A DNA stretch of 8,346 nt from DATJMJ01 sp035503975 (GCA_035503975.1 DATJST010000227.1:1-8346), one strand, 5' to 3'; positions 1-6,750 are shown, numbered from the stretch's first letter. Translations and numbers: made by a program. The notes: a model not told the origin generated them from the letters alone.

Positions 1-1
1 G

Positions 2-295
2 GGCGCGGCCGCCTGGAACTTTGTAGCCGTTACCCAGTGGCTGCTGGGCATCCGTCCCGAGCACGACGGTTTGCGCATCGACCCGGTCTTGCCCGCGAGC
101 TGGCCCGGCTTCAGTTGCGTCCGCAAATGGCGGGGGGTGGAGTACCGCGTCAAGGTGACCAAAGCTGAGGGCGAGGCCGGCCGGGTGCGCCGACTCGTGG
201 TGGACGGCGAGCCGCTGGCCGGCAACCTGGTGCCGGCGGGACCGCCGGGCCGCACCGTGCTCGTGGAAGCCGTCGCCGCGCCGCTCGACGGCTAG
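2..295 (+). CDS. GH94 family glycoside phosphorylase, C-terminal end (5' truncated by window)
   Basis: Only the last 97 residues are present; the reading frame is open from base 2 to a TAG at 293-295 and the start lies outside the window. The visible part reads GAAAWNFVAVTQWLLGIRP, then E-H-D-G-L-R-I-D-P-V-L-P-x-S-W-x-G-F and R-K-W-R-G-V-E-Y-R-V. This matches the conserved end of GH94 enzymes (LGIRP..DGL.IDP..P..W.GF...R.fRG..Y), followed by the usual closing beta-sandwich with a 'vDG..l.GN.vP' segment (VVDGEPLAGNLVP). GH94 enzymes phosphorolyse or synthesise beta-linked glucose or N-acetylglucosamine disaccharides, or form the C-terminal part of cyclic beta-1,2-glucan synthases. The 'GIRPEHDGL' form looks more like the cellobiose/chitobiose phosphorylase branch than the glucan synthase branch, but the substrate cannot be told from this fragment. 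It converges on the leftward repeat-protein gene 18 bases away and is probably unrelated to it. Confidence 0.85.
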   Translation, partial: GAAAWNFVAVTQWLLGIRPEHDGLRIDPVLPASWPGFSCVRKWRGVEYRVKVTKAEGEAGRVRRLVVDGEPLAGNLVPAGPPGRTVLVEAVAAPLDG

Positions 296-299
296 CGGC
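280..299. terminator. GC-rich inverted repeat between converging genes, possible bidirectional terminator
   Basis: GCCGCT (280-285) and AGCGGC (294-299) form a perfect 6-bp stem around an 8-base loop. The element overlaps the last codons and stop of the GH94 gene and lies 14 bases past the stop of the leftward repeat-protein gene. There is no clear T-tract on either side, so it would be a U-less hairpin. Placement between converging genes is the main support; the stem is short enough to occur by chance in GC-rich DNA. Confidence 0.3.
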
Positions 300-313
300 T
301 TGGTAGCCTCTCG

Positions 314-3300
314 TCACTTGATGACCGTGAGGGGCTTCCCGGCGGACCTCGAGGGCGCCAGGTACGCGTTCCCTGGGAAGGCGGCGACCAGGTCATAGGT
401 GCCCGGGCCGAGGTCGTTGGCCGTCAGAGTGCACGTTCCTTTGCCCGACGCCAGCTTGATCGTGCACAGTGTCCTGCGTGCTTGCTCAACGGCGACGGTC
501 CCCGTTTTGAGCGCGGCCGTTGCTTTCGACGCGGCCCCCCGGTAAGCCGACGACACGGCGACAGAGATGTGCTCAGCGCGTTCGGCGCCATAGGTCAGCT
601 TGGCGCGGGACAGCTCGAGCAGCGTGGCAGTGGTCGCTTTGCGGACTACCAGGGTGAACGTCCATGCGCCCGTGTCGCCCGAACTGTCGCGGTCGGAGCC
701 GGTCACCCGGTACGTGCCCGGCAGCAAGGTGGGCGGGGCGGTTACTGTCCCCGTCGCGCTGACGACGACAAGGTGCGAGCTAGTGGAAGCGTTCTCGGCA
801 AACGTGACCGCCCCGTCGCCATTGGTCACGGCCAGTTGCTCGTGCACCCCTGCTCCGACCATGGCAGTTGCTGAGATGGGGCCGCCCTGGACCAGGGCCA
901 CAGCGGCCTTCACGGTGAGCGTATAGCTGAAGGTGCCCACGTCGCCGCTGATGTCAGAGGTCGTCCCTGTTGCGGTGTATACGCCCGCGGAGAGCGGGCC
1001 GGCGGTGGTCAGCCTCCCGGTCGTCGAAACCACAAGGTTGGGCTTGCCTGCGCTCTCGGTGTACGTGACGGTGCCGCTGCTGCGGTTGACGGCGAGCTGG
1101 ACGCTGAACCTGGCCGCGGCGCCAGTGCTGGTCTGGCCCGAGAACGGGGCTACCTGCGCCAGGCCTACCGGGCCGGCGGTCGGTGTAGCCGGCGGGACAG
1201 ACGGTGCCGACGGTGCGGGGCTCGGTGGGCTTGGCGCCGAGACGGTGAGGGTGTAGCTGAAGGTCCCCTTGTCGCCGTAGCGGTCGGCCGTGGTCCCGGT
1301 GGCCGTGTAAATCCCGTCAGCCAACGTGCCCGTCGTCGCGAGCAGCCCCGAGGACGAGACGGGAACATCGGGGCTACCGCCTGTTTTGACGTAGGTCACG
1401 GTGCCATTGGCACCGCTCGTGGCCAACTGGACGTTGAACGCCGCAGACGCGGCGATGCTTATACTGCCGGCCGTGGGCGCCACTTGGCTGATGGTGGTGG
1501 CGGTGACGGTGAGGGTGTAACCGAAGGTGCCCGTGTCGCCGTAGGGGTCGCCAGTAGTGCCTCCGGCCGTGTAGGTGCCGGCAGCAAGCGTGCCGGGGGC
1601 CGCCACCGCTCCCGATGTCGATACGGCCAGCGCGGTCTTGGCGCCCGTTTGGGTGTAGGTCACGGTGCCGTAGTTGCCGGTGGCGGCGAGCAGGGTGCTG
1701 AAGGACGACGAACCTGTAGTAGTGGTCTCGCCCGAAGTGGGCGGGCCCTGGGCAATTGTCCCCGGGCCGACCGTGAGCGTGTAGGTGAAGGTGCCGCCGT
1801 CCGCGTCGGGATCAGTCACGCTGCCAGTGGCGGTGTAGGAGCCGGCTGCCAGCGTGCCGCTGGTCGTGACGGCTCCGCTCTCGGAAACGATCAGGTTGGT
1901 GCCGCCGCTGGTCTGGGTGTAGGCGGGGACACCATGGTTGCCGCTGACGCTGAGCTGGGCGCTGAACGCCGCCGACGCTCCCACCGTGGTGGAGCCCGAG
2001 GTGGGCGAACCCTGGGTGATGGCGTCGTGCCCGACGGTGAGCTGGAAGATGAACGTGCCCGTGTCGCCATAGGGGTCCGAGAGTGTGCCGCTGGCGGTAT
2101 AAGTGGCCGCCGGCAGCAACTGGTCTGTCGACACCGCACCGCTGGACGTGACGACGACATACTTTCCTTGGGTCTGGCTGAACGTGACCAGCCCGTTATT
2201 GCCGCTCACATTGAGCTGGTTGGCGTAGGGGTACGACCCGGCGATCGTGACCACGGCTGACGTGGGTGAGAGCTGCGTGATCGTCGCCGGTGTGACGGTC
2301 AAGGTGTAGCTGAACGTACCTGTATCGCCGTCGGGGTCGGCCGTGGTGCCGCTGGCCGTGTAGTTGCCCACGGGCAGGATGCCCGATGTCGTTAGCTTGC
2401 CCGAGGCGGAAACGGCCACATTGGCGCTCCCGCCTGTCTTGGTGTAGCTGACCGTCCCGTTGCTGCCGCCAACCGCCAGTTGAGCGCTGAATGTGGAGGA
2501 CCCGGTCGTGGTGGTGCTGCCCGAGGTAGGCGCACCCTGGCTGATGGTTACGGCACTGACGGTGAGGGTGTAAGTGAACGTCCCGCTGTCGCCTTCGGAG
2601 TCCGAGGTCGTGCCGGTGACCGTATAGCCGCCTGCGGGAAGGGTGCCGGTCGTGGCCACCTCGCCGGTAGCCGACACGGTGAGGTTGGGGCTCCCTCCTG
2701 TTTTCGCGTAAGTGGCCGCTCCGCTATTGCCGCTCACCACCAGGGCGGCGGTGAAGCCCGATGACGCCGTTGTGGTGCAGCTGCCCGACGTAGGCGCACT
2801 TTGGCTGATGGTTACGGCACTGACGGTGAGCGTGTAGCTGAACGTCCCGCTGTCGCCCTGGGCGTCCAACATGGTGCCGGTGGCTGTGTAGCTGCCCGCG
2901 TCCAACGTGCCTGTCGTGGCCAGGGCGCCGGTAGCCGATACGGTCAGGTCGGCGCTCCCCGCCGTCTGGGCGTAGCTGACCGGACCGCTGTTGCCGCTGA
3001 CGGCGAGCTGCGCCGTGAAGCTGGACGAGGCCGTGGTGGCGGTGCTGCCCGAAGTTGGGGACGCTTGCGTGATGGTCACCGGCGTAACGGTGAGGCCGTA
3101 GCTGAACGTACCGTTGTCGCCGTCAGCGTCCGAGGTGCTGCCCGTGGCTGTGTAATCACCGGCGTCCAACGTGCCCGTCGTCCTCACCTGCCCGCTGCTC
3201 GACACCGTCAGGTGCCCGCTCCCGCTGGTCTGGGTGTAGGTCACGGCGCCCTCGTTGCCTGTGACGGCGAGCTGGTCGGAGAACGTGGACGAGGCGGCTG

Positions 3301-4315
3301 TGGTGGTACTGCCGGCCGTGGGGGCGACCTGGGTGATGGGGGCGGTGCCGACGGTCAGGGTGTAGGTGAAGGTACCGGTATCGCCGTAGGAATCTGACGT
3401 GGTGCCCGTGGCGGCATAACTGTTGACGGCCAAGATGCCGGTCGTGGTGAGCTTCCCGCTGGCGGAGATGTCCAGGTCGCCGCTCCCGCCCGTCTTGTCG
3501 TAGGCGACGGGCCCGACGCCGCCATCTGCGGCGAGCTGGTCGCTAAAGGTGGCGGAGCCCGCCGGCGTGGTGCTGCCTGAGGTGGGGGAGGCTTGGGTAA
3601 TGGTGACCGGGGTAACCGTGAGCCCGTAACTGAAAGTGCCCGTGTCGCCGTCGGAGTCCACGGTGCTGCCCGTAGCGGTGTAGCTGCCGGCGGCCAGCAT
3701 GCCCGTGGTGCTGACCGCCCCAGTGCCCGATACGGTCAGGTCGGCGCCGCCCGTGCTCTGGGTGTAGGTCACGGCGCCCTCGTTGCCTGTGACGGCGAGC
3801 TGGTCTGTGAAGGCAGCCGAGGCTGCGGGCGTCGTCTGGTTGGAGGTCGGGGCGCCCTGGGCGATGGCGACGGCGAACAAGGTGCTGCTCGTGCCCGTGA
3901 GCGCGACGGAGTCGTCGGTGTCGTTCGCCGTGAGCTGGTCAGCGGTGCCGGCGTCAGTGATGGCACAGCCGGAGAAGCTGGCCACACCTTCGACAGTGTT
4001 CGCCGAGCACCCAGTCAGGGCGCCGGCGCCCGCGCCCAAGCTGAGGGTGACGGTACTGGTGTCCGCGGTGACCGGGTTGCCGCCGGCATCCTCTATCGTC
4101 ACCTGCGGCTGCGTGGCGAAAGGCTGCCCGGCCGTGGCGCCGCCCGGTTGGACGGTGAAAGCCAGCATGGCCGGCTCACCGTCGGCGATGGCTGGTGCGG
4201 CCAGTGCCGCCAGGCCCAAGGACGTGGACGCGCTCGCTACCAGGACGACGAGAAAGCGGCGTCCCACTTTGGGCCTCGGCGGCCCCGCTCGAAAGTGCCT
4301 ACCTGACCTAGTCAC
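314..4315 (-). CDS. Large secreted Ig-like repeat protein (12 tandem ~88-aa repeats)
   Basis: 1333 residues from a GTG at 4315. This start is chosen because AGGGGAG lies 9 bases upstream and gives a 44-residue signal peptide: a basic n-region ending in KVGRRF, a hydrophobic core (LVVLVASAS...LGLAALAA) and a cleavage site after A-I-A. Upstream in-frame ATGs at 4342 and 4462 give overlong n-regions. Domain order: signal peptide 1-44; N-terminal Ig-like domain about 45-150 with two Cys that could pair (L-A-F-T-V-Q-P...V-T-I-E-D-A-G-G-N is typical of bacterial surface Ig-like modules); twelve repeats 151-1229, interrupted after repeat 10 by a Pro/Ser/Ala-rich linker (1030-1051); C-terminal Big_3_5-like Ig domain 1230-1333 (starts ATLLELS..LTYG, ends in G-x-Y-D-L-V-A-A-F-P-G-N-A-Y), also with two Cys. 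There is no LPxTG motif, C-terminal membrane helix or catalytic domain, so it is probably secreted or non-covalently wall-associated, with an adhesive or structural role (inferred). It follows the lipoprotein gene by 161 bases. Confidence 0.88.
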   Translation of the reverse strand: MTRSGRHFRAGPPRPKVGRRFLVVLVASASTSLGLAALAAPAIADGEPAMLAFTVQPGGATAGQPFATQPQVTIEDAGGNPVTADTSTVTLSLGAGAGALTGCSANTVEGVASFSGCAITDAGTADQLTANDTDDSVALTGTSSTLFAVAIAQGAPTSNQTTPAASAAFTDQLAVTGNEGAVTYTQSTGGADLTVSGTGAVSTTGMLAAGSYTATGSTVDSDGDTGTFSYGLTVTPVTITQASPTSGSTTPAGSATFSDQLAADGGVGPVAYDKTGGSGDLDISASGKLTTTGILAVNSYAATGTTSDSYGDTGTFTYTLTVGTAPITQVAPTAGSTTTAASSTFSDQLAVTGNEGAVTYTQTSGSGHLTVSSSGQVRTTGTLDAGDYTATGSTSDADGDNGTFSYGLTVTPVTITQASPTSGSTATTASSSFTAQLAVSGNSGPVSYAQTAGSADLTVSATGALATTGTLDAGSYTATGTMLDAQGDSGTFSYTLTVSAVTISQSAPTSGSCTTTASSGFTAALVVSGNSGAATYAKTGGSPNLTVSATGEVATTGTLPAGGYTVTGTTSDSEGDSGTFTYTLTVSAVTISQGAPTSGSTTTTGSSTFSAQLAVGGSNGTVSYTKTGGSANVAVSASGKLTTSGILPVGNYTASGTTADPDGDTGTFSYTLTVTPATITQLSPTSAVVTIAGSYPYANQLNVSGNNGLVTFSQTQGKYVVVTSSGAVSTDQLLPAATYTASGTLSDPYGDTGTFIFQLTVGHDAITQGSPTSGSTTVGASAAFSAQLSVSGNHGVPAYTQTSGGTNLIVSESGAVTTSGTLAAGSYTATGSVTDPDADGGTFTYTLTVGPGTIAQGPPTSGETTTTGSSSFSTLLAATGNYGTVTYTQTGAKTALAVSTSGAVAAPGTLAAGTYTAGGTTGDPYGDTGTFGYTLTVTATTISQVAPTAGSISIAASAAFNVQLATSGANGTVTYVKTGGSPDVPVSSSGLLATTGTLADGIYTATGTTADRYGDKGTFSYTLTVSAPSPPSPAPSAPSVPPATPTAGPVGLAQVAPFSGQTSTGAAARFSVQLAVNRSSGTVTYTESAGKPNLVVSTTGRLTTAGPLSAGVYTATGTTSDISGDVGTFSYTLTVKAAVALVQGGPISATAMVGAGVHEQLAVTNGDGAVTFAENASTSSHLVVVSATGTVTAPPTLLPGTYRVTGSDRDSSGDTGAWTFTLVVRKATTATLLELSRAKLTYGAERAEHISVAVSSAYRGAASKATAALKTGTVAVEQARRTLCTIKLASGKGTCTLTANDLGPGTYDLVAAFPGNAYLAPSRSAGKPLTVIK
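1163..1228 (-). other. Pro/Ser/Ala-rich linker between repeats 10 and 11
   Basis: Encodes 22 residues (PPSPAPSAPSVPPATPTAGP followed by V-G), the only break in the otherwise uninterrupted repeat array. Such linkers are usually extended and flexible. Here it separates ten distal repeats from the last two repeats plus the C-terminal Ig domain, so it may act as a hinge or wall-spanning segment (inference). Confidence 0.8.
2538..2566 (-). repeat. 29-bp perfect repeat at the unit 5/6 boundary
   Basis: Identical to 2802-2830 at the unit 4/5 boundary, exactly 264 bases (one unit) away. It encodes the junction L-T-V-S-A-V-T-I-S-Q. Both copies keep the same codons, consistent with duplication or conversion between neighbouring units. 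Confidence 0.85.
3229..3277 (-). repeat. 49-bp perfect repeat, copy in repeat unit 3
   Basis: Identical over 49 bases to 3757-3805 in unit 1, at a distance of exactly 528 bases (two units). It encodes unit residues 21-36, D-Q-L-A-V-T-G-N-E-G-A-V-T-Y-T-Q. Other units encode similar residues with different codons, so this identity looks recent. Confidence 0.9.
3757..3805 (-). repeat. 49-bp perfect repeat, copy in repeat unit 1
   Basis: Partner of 3229-3277 in unit 3. The bases immediately outside the identical block differ (C versus G at the left, T versus G at the right). This marks a short homogenised tract, not a whole recent two-unit duplication. Confidence 0.9.
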
Positions 4316-4324
4316 CCGTCCCAA

Positions 4325-4331
4325 CTCCCCT
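4325..4331 (-). promoter_or_regulatory. Ribosome binding site deciding the GTG start of the repeat-protein gene
   Basis: Reads AGGGGAG on the minus strand, 9 bases before the GTG at 4315. The upstream in-frame ATG at 4342 has only a weak GTGAG close to it, and the ATG at 4462 lies 15 bases past the preceding stop with no clear Shine-Dalgarno. Confidence 0.65.
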
Positions 4332-4350
4332 GTCGCCGCCATGATCTCAC

Positions 4351-4370
4351 AAGACACCCCCCGCTGTCTT
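4351..4370. promoter_or_regulatory. Inverted repeat in the leader of the repeat-protein gene
   Basis: AAGACA (4351-4356) and TGTCTT (4365-4370) are perfect 6-base inverted arms around an 8-base C/G run (GCGGGGGG on the transcribed strand). It lies about 35 bases upstream of the chosen GTG. It could be an operator or a leader hairpin; chance is possible at this arm length. Confidence 0.25.
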
Positions 4371-4476
4371 CGGGTGCCACCTACGCGGCCCCCGCCGCCG
4401 GCCCCGGCCCCTACGAGGCGTACCAGATAACTCCCAAACCGCGACGAGTGGGGCGCGAACACCGGCCGCCGGGCGG

Positions 4477-6738
4477 TCAGGACCCGTCGTTTAACGTGAA
4501 CCGCGGGACGTACTCGTCGCTGAACCCCTGCTGTTTGCCTGTTAGCAGGTAGCGGGCATACCAGTACTCGTCAGCATTGGGCGCGTAGCCAGGCGCGGCC
4601 TGGTCGCAAGTCGTCGAAATCCCGCCGAGCTTTCCCTTCGACCACCAAGCCTTCCAGCAGATGCTGAGGTTTTTCAGGCCCTGCTTGATCGTTCCCCCGA
4701 GCGATGGTGCGCGGGCCGCCACCAAGAGGTAGAAGACAGCTCCGCCGTCGACGTTGTCAGATAGCCAGCCGCTGCCTATATACGGAACTGTGTCCCCGTA
4801 GGTCTGGGTGCCGTAGGCGTCGAGGACGTTGTAGATGTCGGACTTGGGCTGGTTCGGCTCGGGACCTAATTTGTCCCTCGCCTCTTCGGCCGGGTTCTCT
4901 TTCGCCGCCTTCGCCAAGACGCGTTGCTCGGGGGCAAATGTGTCCTGAAAGTCGTTGTCGTTGCTGTACACGGTGTGACCGGTCTCGTCGATCAAGAGCA
5001 TGTTGTAGTACGCCTCTTCGGCCGTGAACGATTTTTTGGTCAGCATCGTGAACAAGTAGAGAGCGACGGCATTGCCCAACGGATCGGCCACGTCAACGTC
5101 GTAAGCGAAGAAGGCTCGCGCGCCGACGTAGATGGCCAGCCAGGGGTTGGCGTCGGCGTCGCAGGCGTCGAGGTAGAACAGGCTGTGGGCCAAGTCCACA
5201 TGCTGGCGGTCGTGCAGCCACTTCCAGAAGGTGGCGTTGAGGGCGAAATAGTACGCGTTTTTCTCCTCGGTGCCCGTTGTGAGCGGGGAACCGAGGGCGA
5301 AAGCACTCTTTGGTGCCCCCAGCTTGCGCAGCTTGCGCACGACCTTGGCCCAGGCCGTGAAGGCCGCCTTAAGGTTGTTGCCGAGGAAGTCGCCGGTCAG
5401 GACCGCGCCGTCGGGGCCGCCGTGAGTGTTGTAGTAGATCACCCCAGGGTCCTTCTTCAATGCCTTGATCAGCGCGAACACACTGGCACTGGTCCCGGTG
5501 AGCACTTGGGGCGTGGCGTAACCGTCGCCCTCGAGAGCGGCTTCCTCTTGGGCCACATTGGGGTCGTAGAACTGCTGCACCCCGACCGTCGTGATCCGAC
5601 CACTGCTGAGGGCCCAGCTGTACTCGAGGGATTGACCCGCGGACGGTCCCTGGAAGGGCAGGAAGAACAGGGCTGTTTTGTTGGGCGGGTCGCTTGTCCG
5701 GTTATGAGGCGAGGCGACTGACTTGTTTATGTTTAGGACATTCGAAAAGGTCCCGTCGGGAGTTAATCGCTCTCCCTCCGACCCCGGCGTGGTCGTTGAA
5801 CCCAAGAACGCCACCGTCACTGTCGCACCGTAGTAGCTCTGCAGGTCGATCCCATCGGGGAGCTCGGTTATGCCGCTGACCAACGGGTTGAACTTGGCGG
5901 CGGCCCTGCGCCCTGAGCCACGGGCCGGGGCCCGGGCCGCGGCGGGGCTGTAGACGCCGGCCAGCGTATAGCGCTCCCGGCGGGCACGGTTGACAAACGA
6001 GGCCAGCACCGGGCGCGACTGATGAGGTGCCGGCCCGATGGCCCGGTCGGCGGCGACAAGAGCCGTGAACTGCGGGTCCTGGGAGATCGGTGCGCCTGTT
6101 GCCGCCGAGAGGTAGCCAGCGGCCGCTTCCACCAGGTCAGCGGGCGTGACCCCGGAGGTGGTCGCTGAAACGGTGGCCATGGCGATGGACACCGCGGCCG
6201 CTACCGGGTCCGCCGGCTGCACGTCCCAAAGGGAGGTCCCGGCCGAGCTCGACAGCACGTGGAACGGCAACGTAATCGTGCTCTGGTCCAGCGCGAGGTG
6301 CACGGTCCCGTGACGGGTGAAACTACTACTGGCGAACGTGATGTCCATCAGGGAGCCGGAGTACGAGTACGTACCGCTGAAGCTCAAGTCGCCGTTATTG
6401 CTGGTGTAGAGGATCCAGACCGTGCTCTTGCCGTCGAACAGCATGCTCACCGTGTCCCCGGACGCTGGGACAGCGCCGCCGGAGTCCGACACCAGGGACA
6501 GGGCAATACCGTCTACCAGGATGGGAGACTGAAGCCCAGCCTGGCGTATGGTCACCGAGGCGGTGCCGCGGTGGCCTGGGCTGCTTATCGCGGACGGCGC
6601 GCCAATGCTGGCGCAACCAGCGAGCGTGCCCGCCAGCATTACCACCGCAAGCAAAAGGCCAGCCCCTACGGCTCTATGCGAGTCTCGCCGAGCGGTCTCG
6701 ATAGTGGGACCACCCATACCACGAATGGTGTCGATCAT
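4477..6738 (-). CDS. Putative caspase-fold (clan CD-like) cysteine peptidase lipoprotein
   Basis: 753 residues from an ATG at 6738 with a purine-rich site (AGAGAGAGG) just upstream. Starting here gives a standard lipoprotein signal: basic segment (ARRDSHR), hydrophobic stretch (AGLLLAVVMLAG) and lipobox L-A-G-C with Cys42, so the mature protein should be anchored to the outer face of the membrane. A beta-rich N-terminal region (about 60-175) is followed by a helical stretch and a basic linker (about 267-282, A-R-A-P-A-R-G-S-G-R-R). The second half has the layout of clan CD proteases: K-T-A-L-F-F-L-P-F (about 354-362); a strand/helix (VLTGTSASVFALIKAL) leading to strand VIYYNTHGG with His439; then LFYLDAC with Cys526, and a G-A-R-A-F-F-A-Y-D segment like the post-Cys 'GA..V' strand of CHAT and related proteins. 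The H-G-G and D-A-C pair recalls clostripain (C11). Two Cys near the C-terminus (694, 711) could form a disulfide. Family assignment is from motifs only; substrate unknown. It could be a degenerate or non-proteolytic member. Confidence 0.62.
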   Translation of the reverse strand: MIDTIRGMGGPTIETARRDSHRAVGAGLLLAVVMLAGTLAGCASIGAPSAISSPGHRGTASVTIRQAGLQSPILVDGIALSLVSDSGGAVPASGDTVSMLFDGKSTVWILYTSNNGDLSFSGTYSYSGSLMDITFASSSFTRHGTVHLALDQSTITLPFHVLSSSAGTSLWDVQPADPVAAAVSIAMATVSATTSGVTPADLVEAAAGYLSAATGAPISQDPQFTALVAADRAIGPAPHQSRPVLASFVNRARRERYTLAGVYSPAAARAPARGSGRRAAAKFNPLVSGITELPDGIDLQSYYGATVTVAFLGSTTTPGSEGERLTPDGTFSNVLNINKSVASPHNRTSDPPNKTALFFLPFQGPSAGQSLEYSWALSSGRITTVGVQQFYDPNVAQEEAALEGDGYATPQVLTGTSASVFALIKALKKDPGVIYYNTHGGPDGAVLTGDFLGNNLKAAFTAWAKVVRKLRKLGAPKSAFALGSPLTTGTEEKNAYYFALNATFWKWLHDRQHVDLAHSLFYLDACDADANPWLAIYVGARAFFAYDVDVADPLGNAVALYLFTMLTKKSFTAEEAYYNMLLIDETGHTVYSNDNDFQDTFAPEQRVLAKAAKENPAEEARDKLGPEPNQPKSDIYNVLDAYGTQTYGDTVPYIGSGWLSDNVDGGAVFYLLVAARAPSLGGTIKQGLKNLSICWKAWWSKGKLGGISTTCDQAAPGYAPNADEYWYARYLLTGKQQGFSDEYVPRFTLNDGS

Positions 6739-6741
6739 CGG

Positions 6742-6750
6742 CCTCTCTCT
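6742..6750 (-). promoter_or_regulatory. Purine-rich ribosome binding site of the lipoprotein gene
   Basis: AGAGAGAGG on the minus strand ends 3 bases before the ATG at 6738; the inner GAGAG portion sits at a more usual distance. It favours this ATG over the one seven codons further in (6717), which has no Shine-Dalgarno, and over the in-frame start at 6867, which would overlap the preceding gene and make an 84-residue pre-lipobox leader. A TACGCT hexamer around 6775-6780 (minus strand) could be a -10 element, but I see no convincing -35. Confidence 0.45.

Larger units (their letters stand above)
629..3865 (-). repeat. Array of twelve tandem ~264-bp coding repeats (87-89 aa each)
   Basis: Units on the minus strand: 1, 3865-3602; 2, 3601-3338; 3, 3337-3074; 4, 3073-2810; 5, 2809-2546; 6, 2545-2282; 7, 2281-2021 (87 aa); 8, 2020-1757; 9, 1756-1493; 10, 1492-1229; linker 1228-1163; 11, 1162-896 (89 aa); 12, 895-629 (89 aa). 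Units 1-6 and 8-10 are exactly 88 residues. Consensus landmarks: start I-[TSA]-Q-x-x-P-T-[SA]-G-S; F-[ST]-x-Q-L-x-V-[ST]-G-N-x-G near residue 20; V-T-Y-x-[QK]-T near 32; L-x-V-S-x-[ST]-G near 43; T-L-x-A-G-x-Y-T-A-[TS]-G-[ST] near 57; D-x-x-G-D-x-G-T-F-[ST]-Y near 70; L-T-V at the end. The alternating hydrophobic pattern suggests a small all-beta, Ig/cadherin-like sandwich. Unit 7 is the most divergent internal copy, and units 11 and 12 have drifted most in the N-terminal strand. I cannot assign a named family to the unit with certainty. Confidence 0.93.

Noticed and set aside
314..420. Cell-wall sorting signal (LPxTG) or membrane anchor at the C-terminus of the repeat protein
   Set aside because: The protein ends inside a beta-domain (S-A-G-K-P-L-T-V-I-K) with no LPxTG, hydrophobic helix or basic tail.
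629..3865. CRISPR or non-coding satellite interpretation of the periodic DNA
   Set aside because: The period is about 264 bases and in frame, and the divergence is mostly at third codon positions. This is a protein repeat.
4180..4270. Twin-arginine (Tat) export signal in the repeat protein
   Set aside because: The signal has G-R-R-F-L-V, which lacks the residue between RR and FL required by the usual S-R-R-x-F-L-K motif. A Sec signal is more likely.
482..4430. Long plus-strand open frames opposite the repeat protein (for example 1484-2260, 2801-3397, 3593-4306, 3783-4430)
   Set aside because: They are antisense to a convincing repeat protein with a signal peptide and a good ribosome binding site. 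Their products are low-complexity Gly/Arg/Ala-rich mirrors of the repeat codon pattern, a normal effect of GC-rich periodic coding DNA.
4460..4476. Terminator just after the lipoprotein gene
   Set aside because: Only a 4-bp CCGC/GCGG stem with a 3-base loop and no T-tract is visible, which is not enough in GC-rich DNA.
4924..5721. Plus-strand open frame of 265 codons opposite the lipoprotein gene
   Set aside because: Its translation has no recognisable domain, and the opposite strand has a lipobox protein with clear protease-like motifs. It is a shadow of codon bias.
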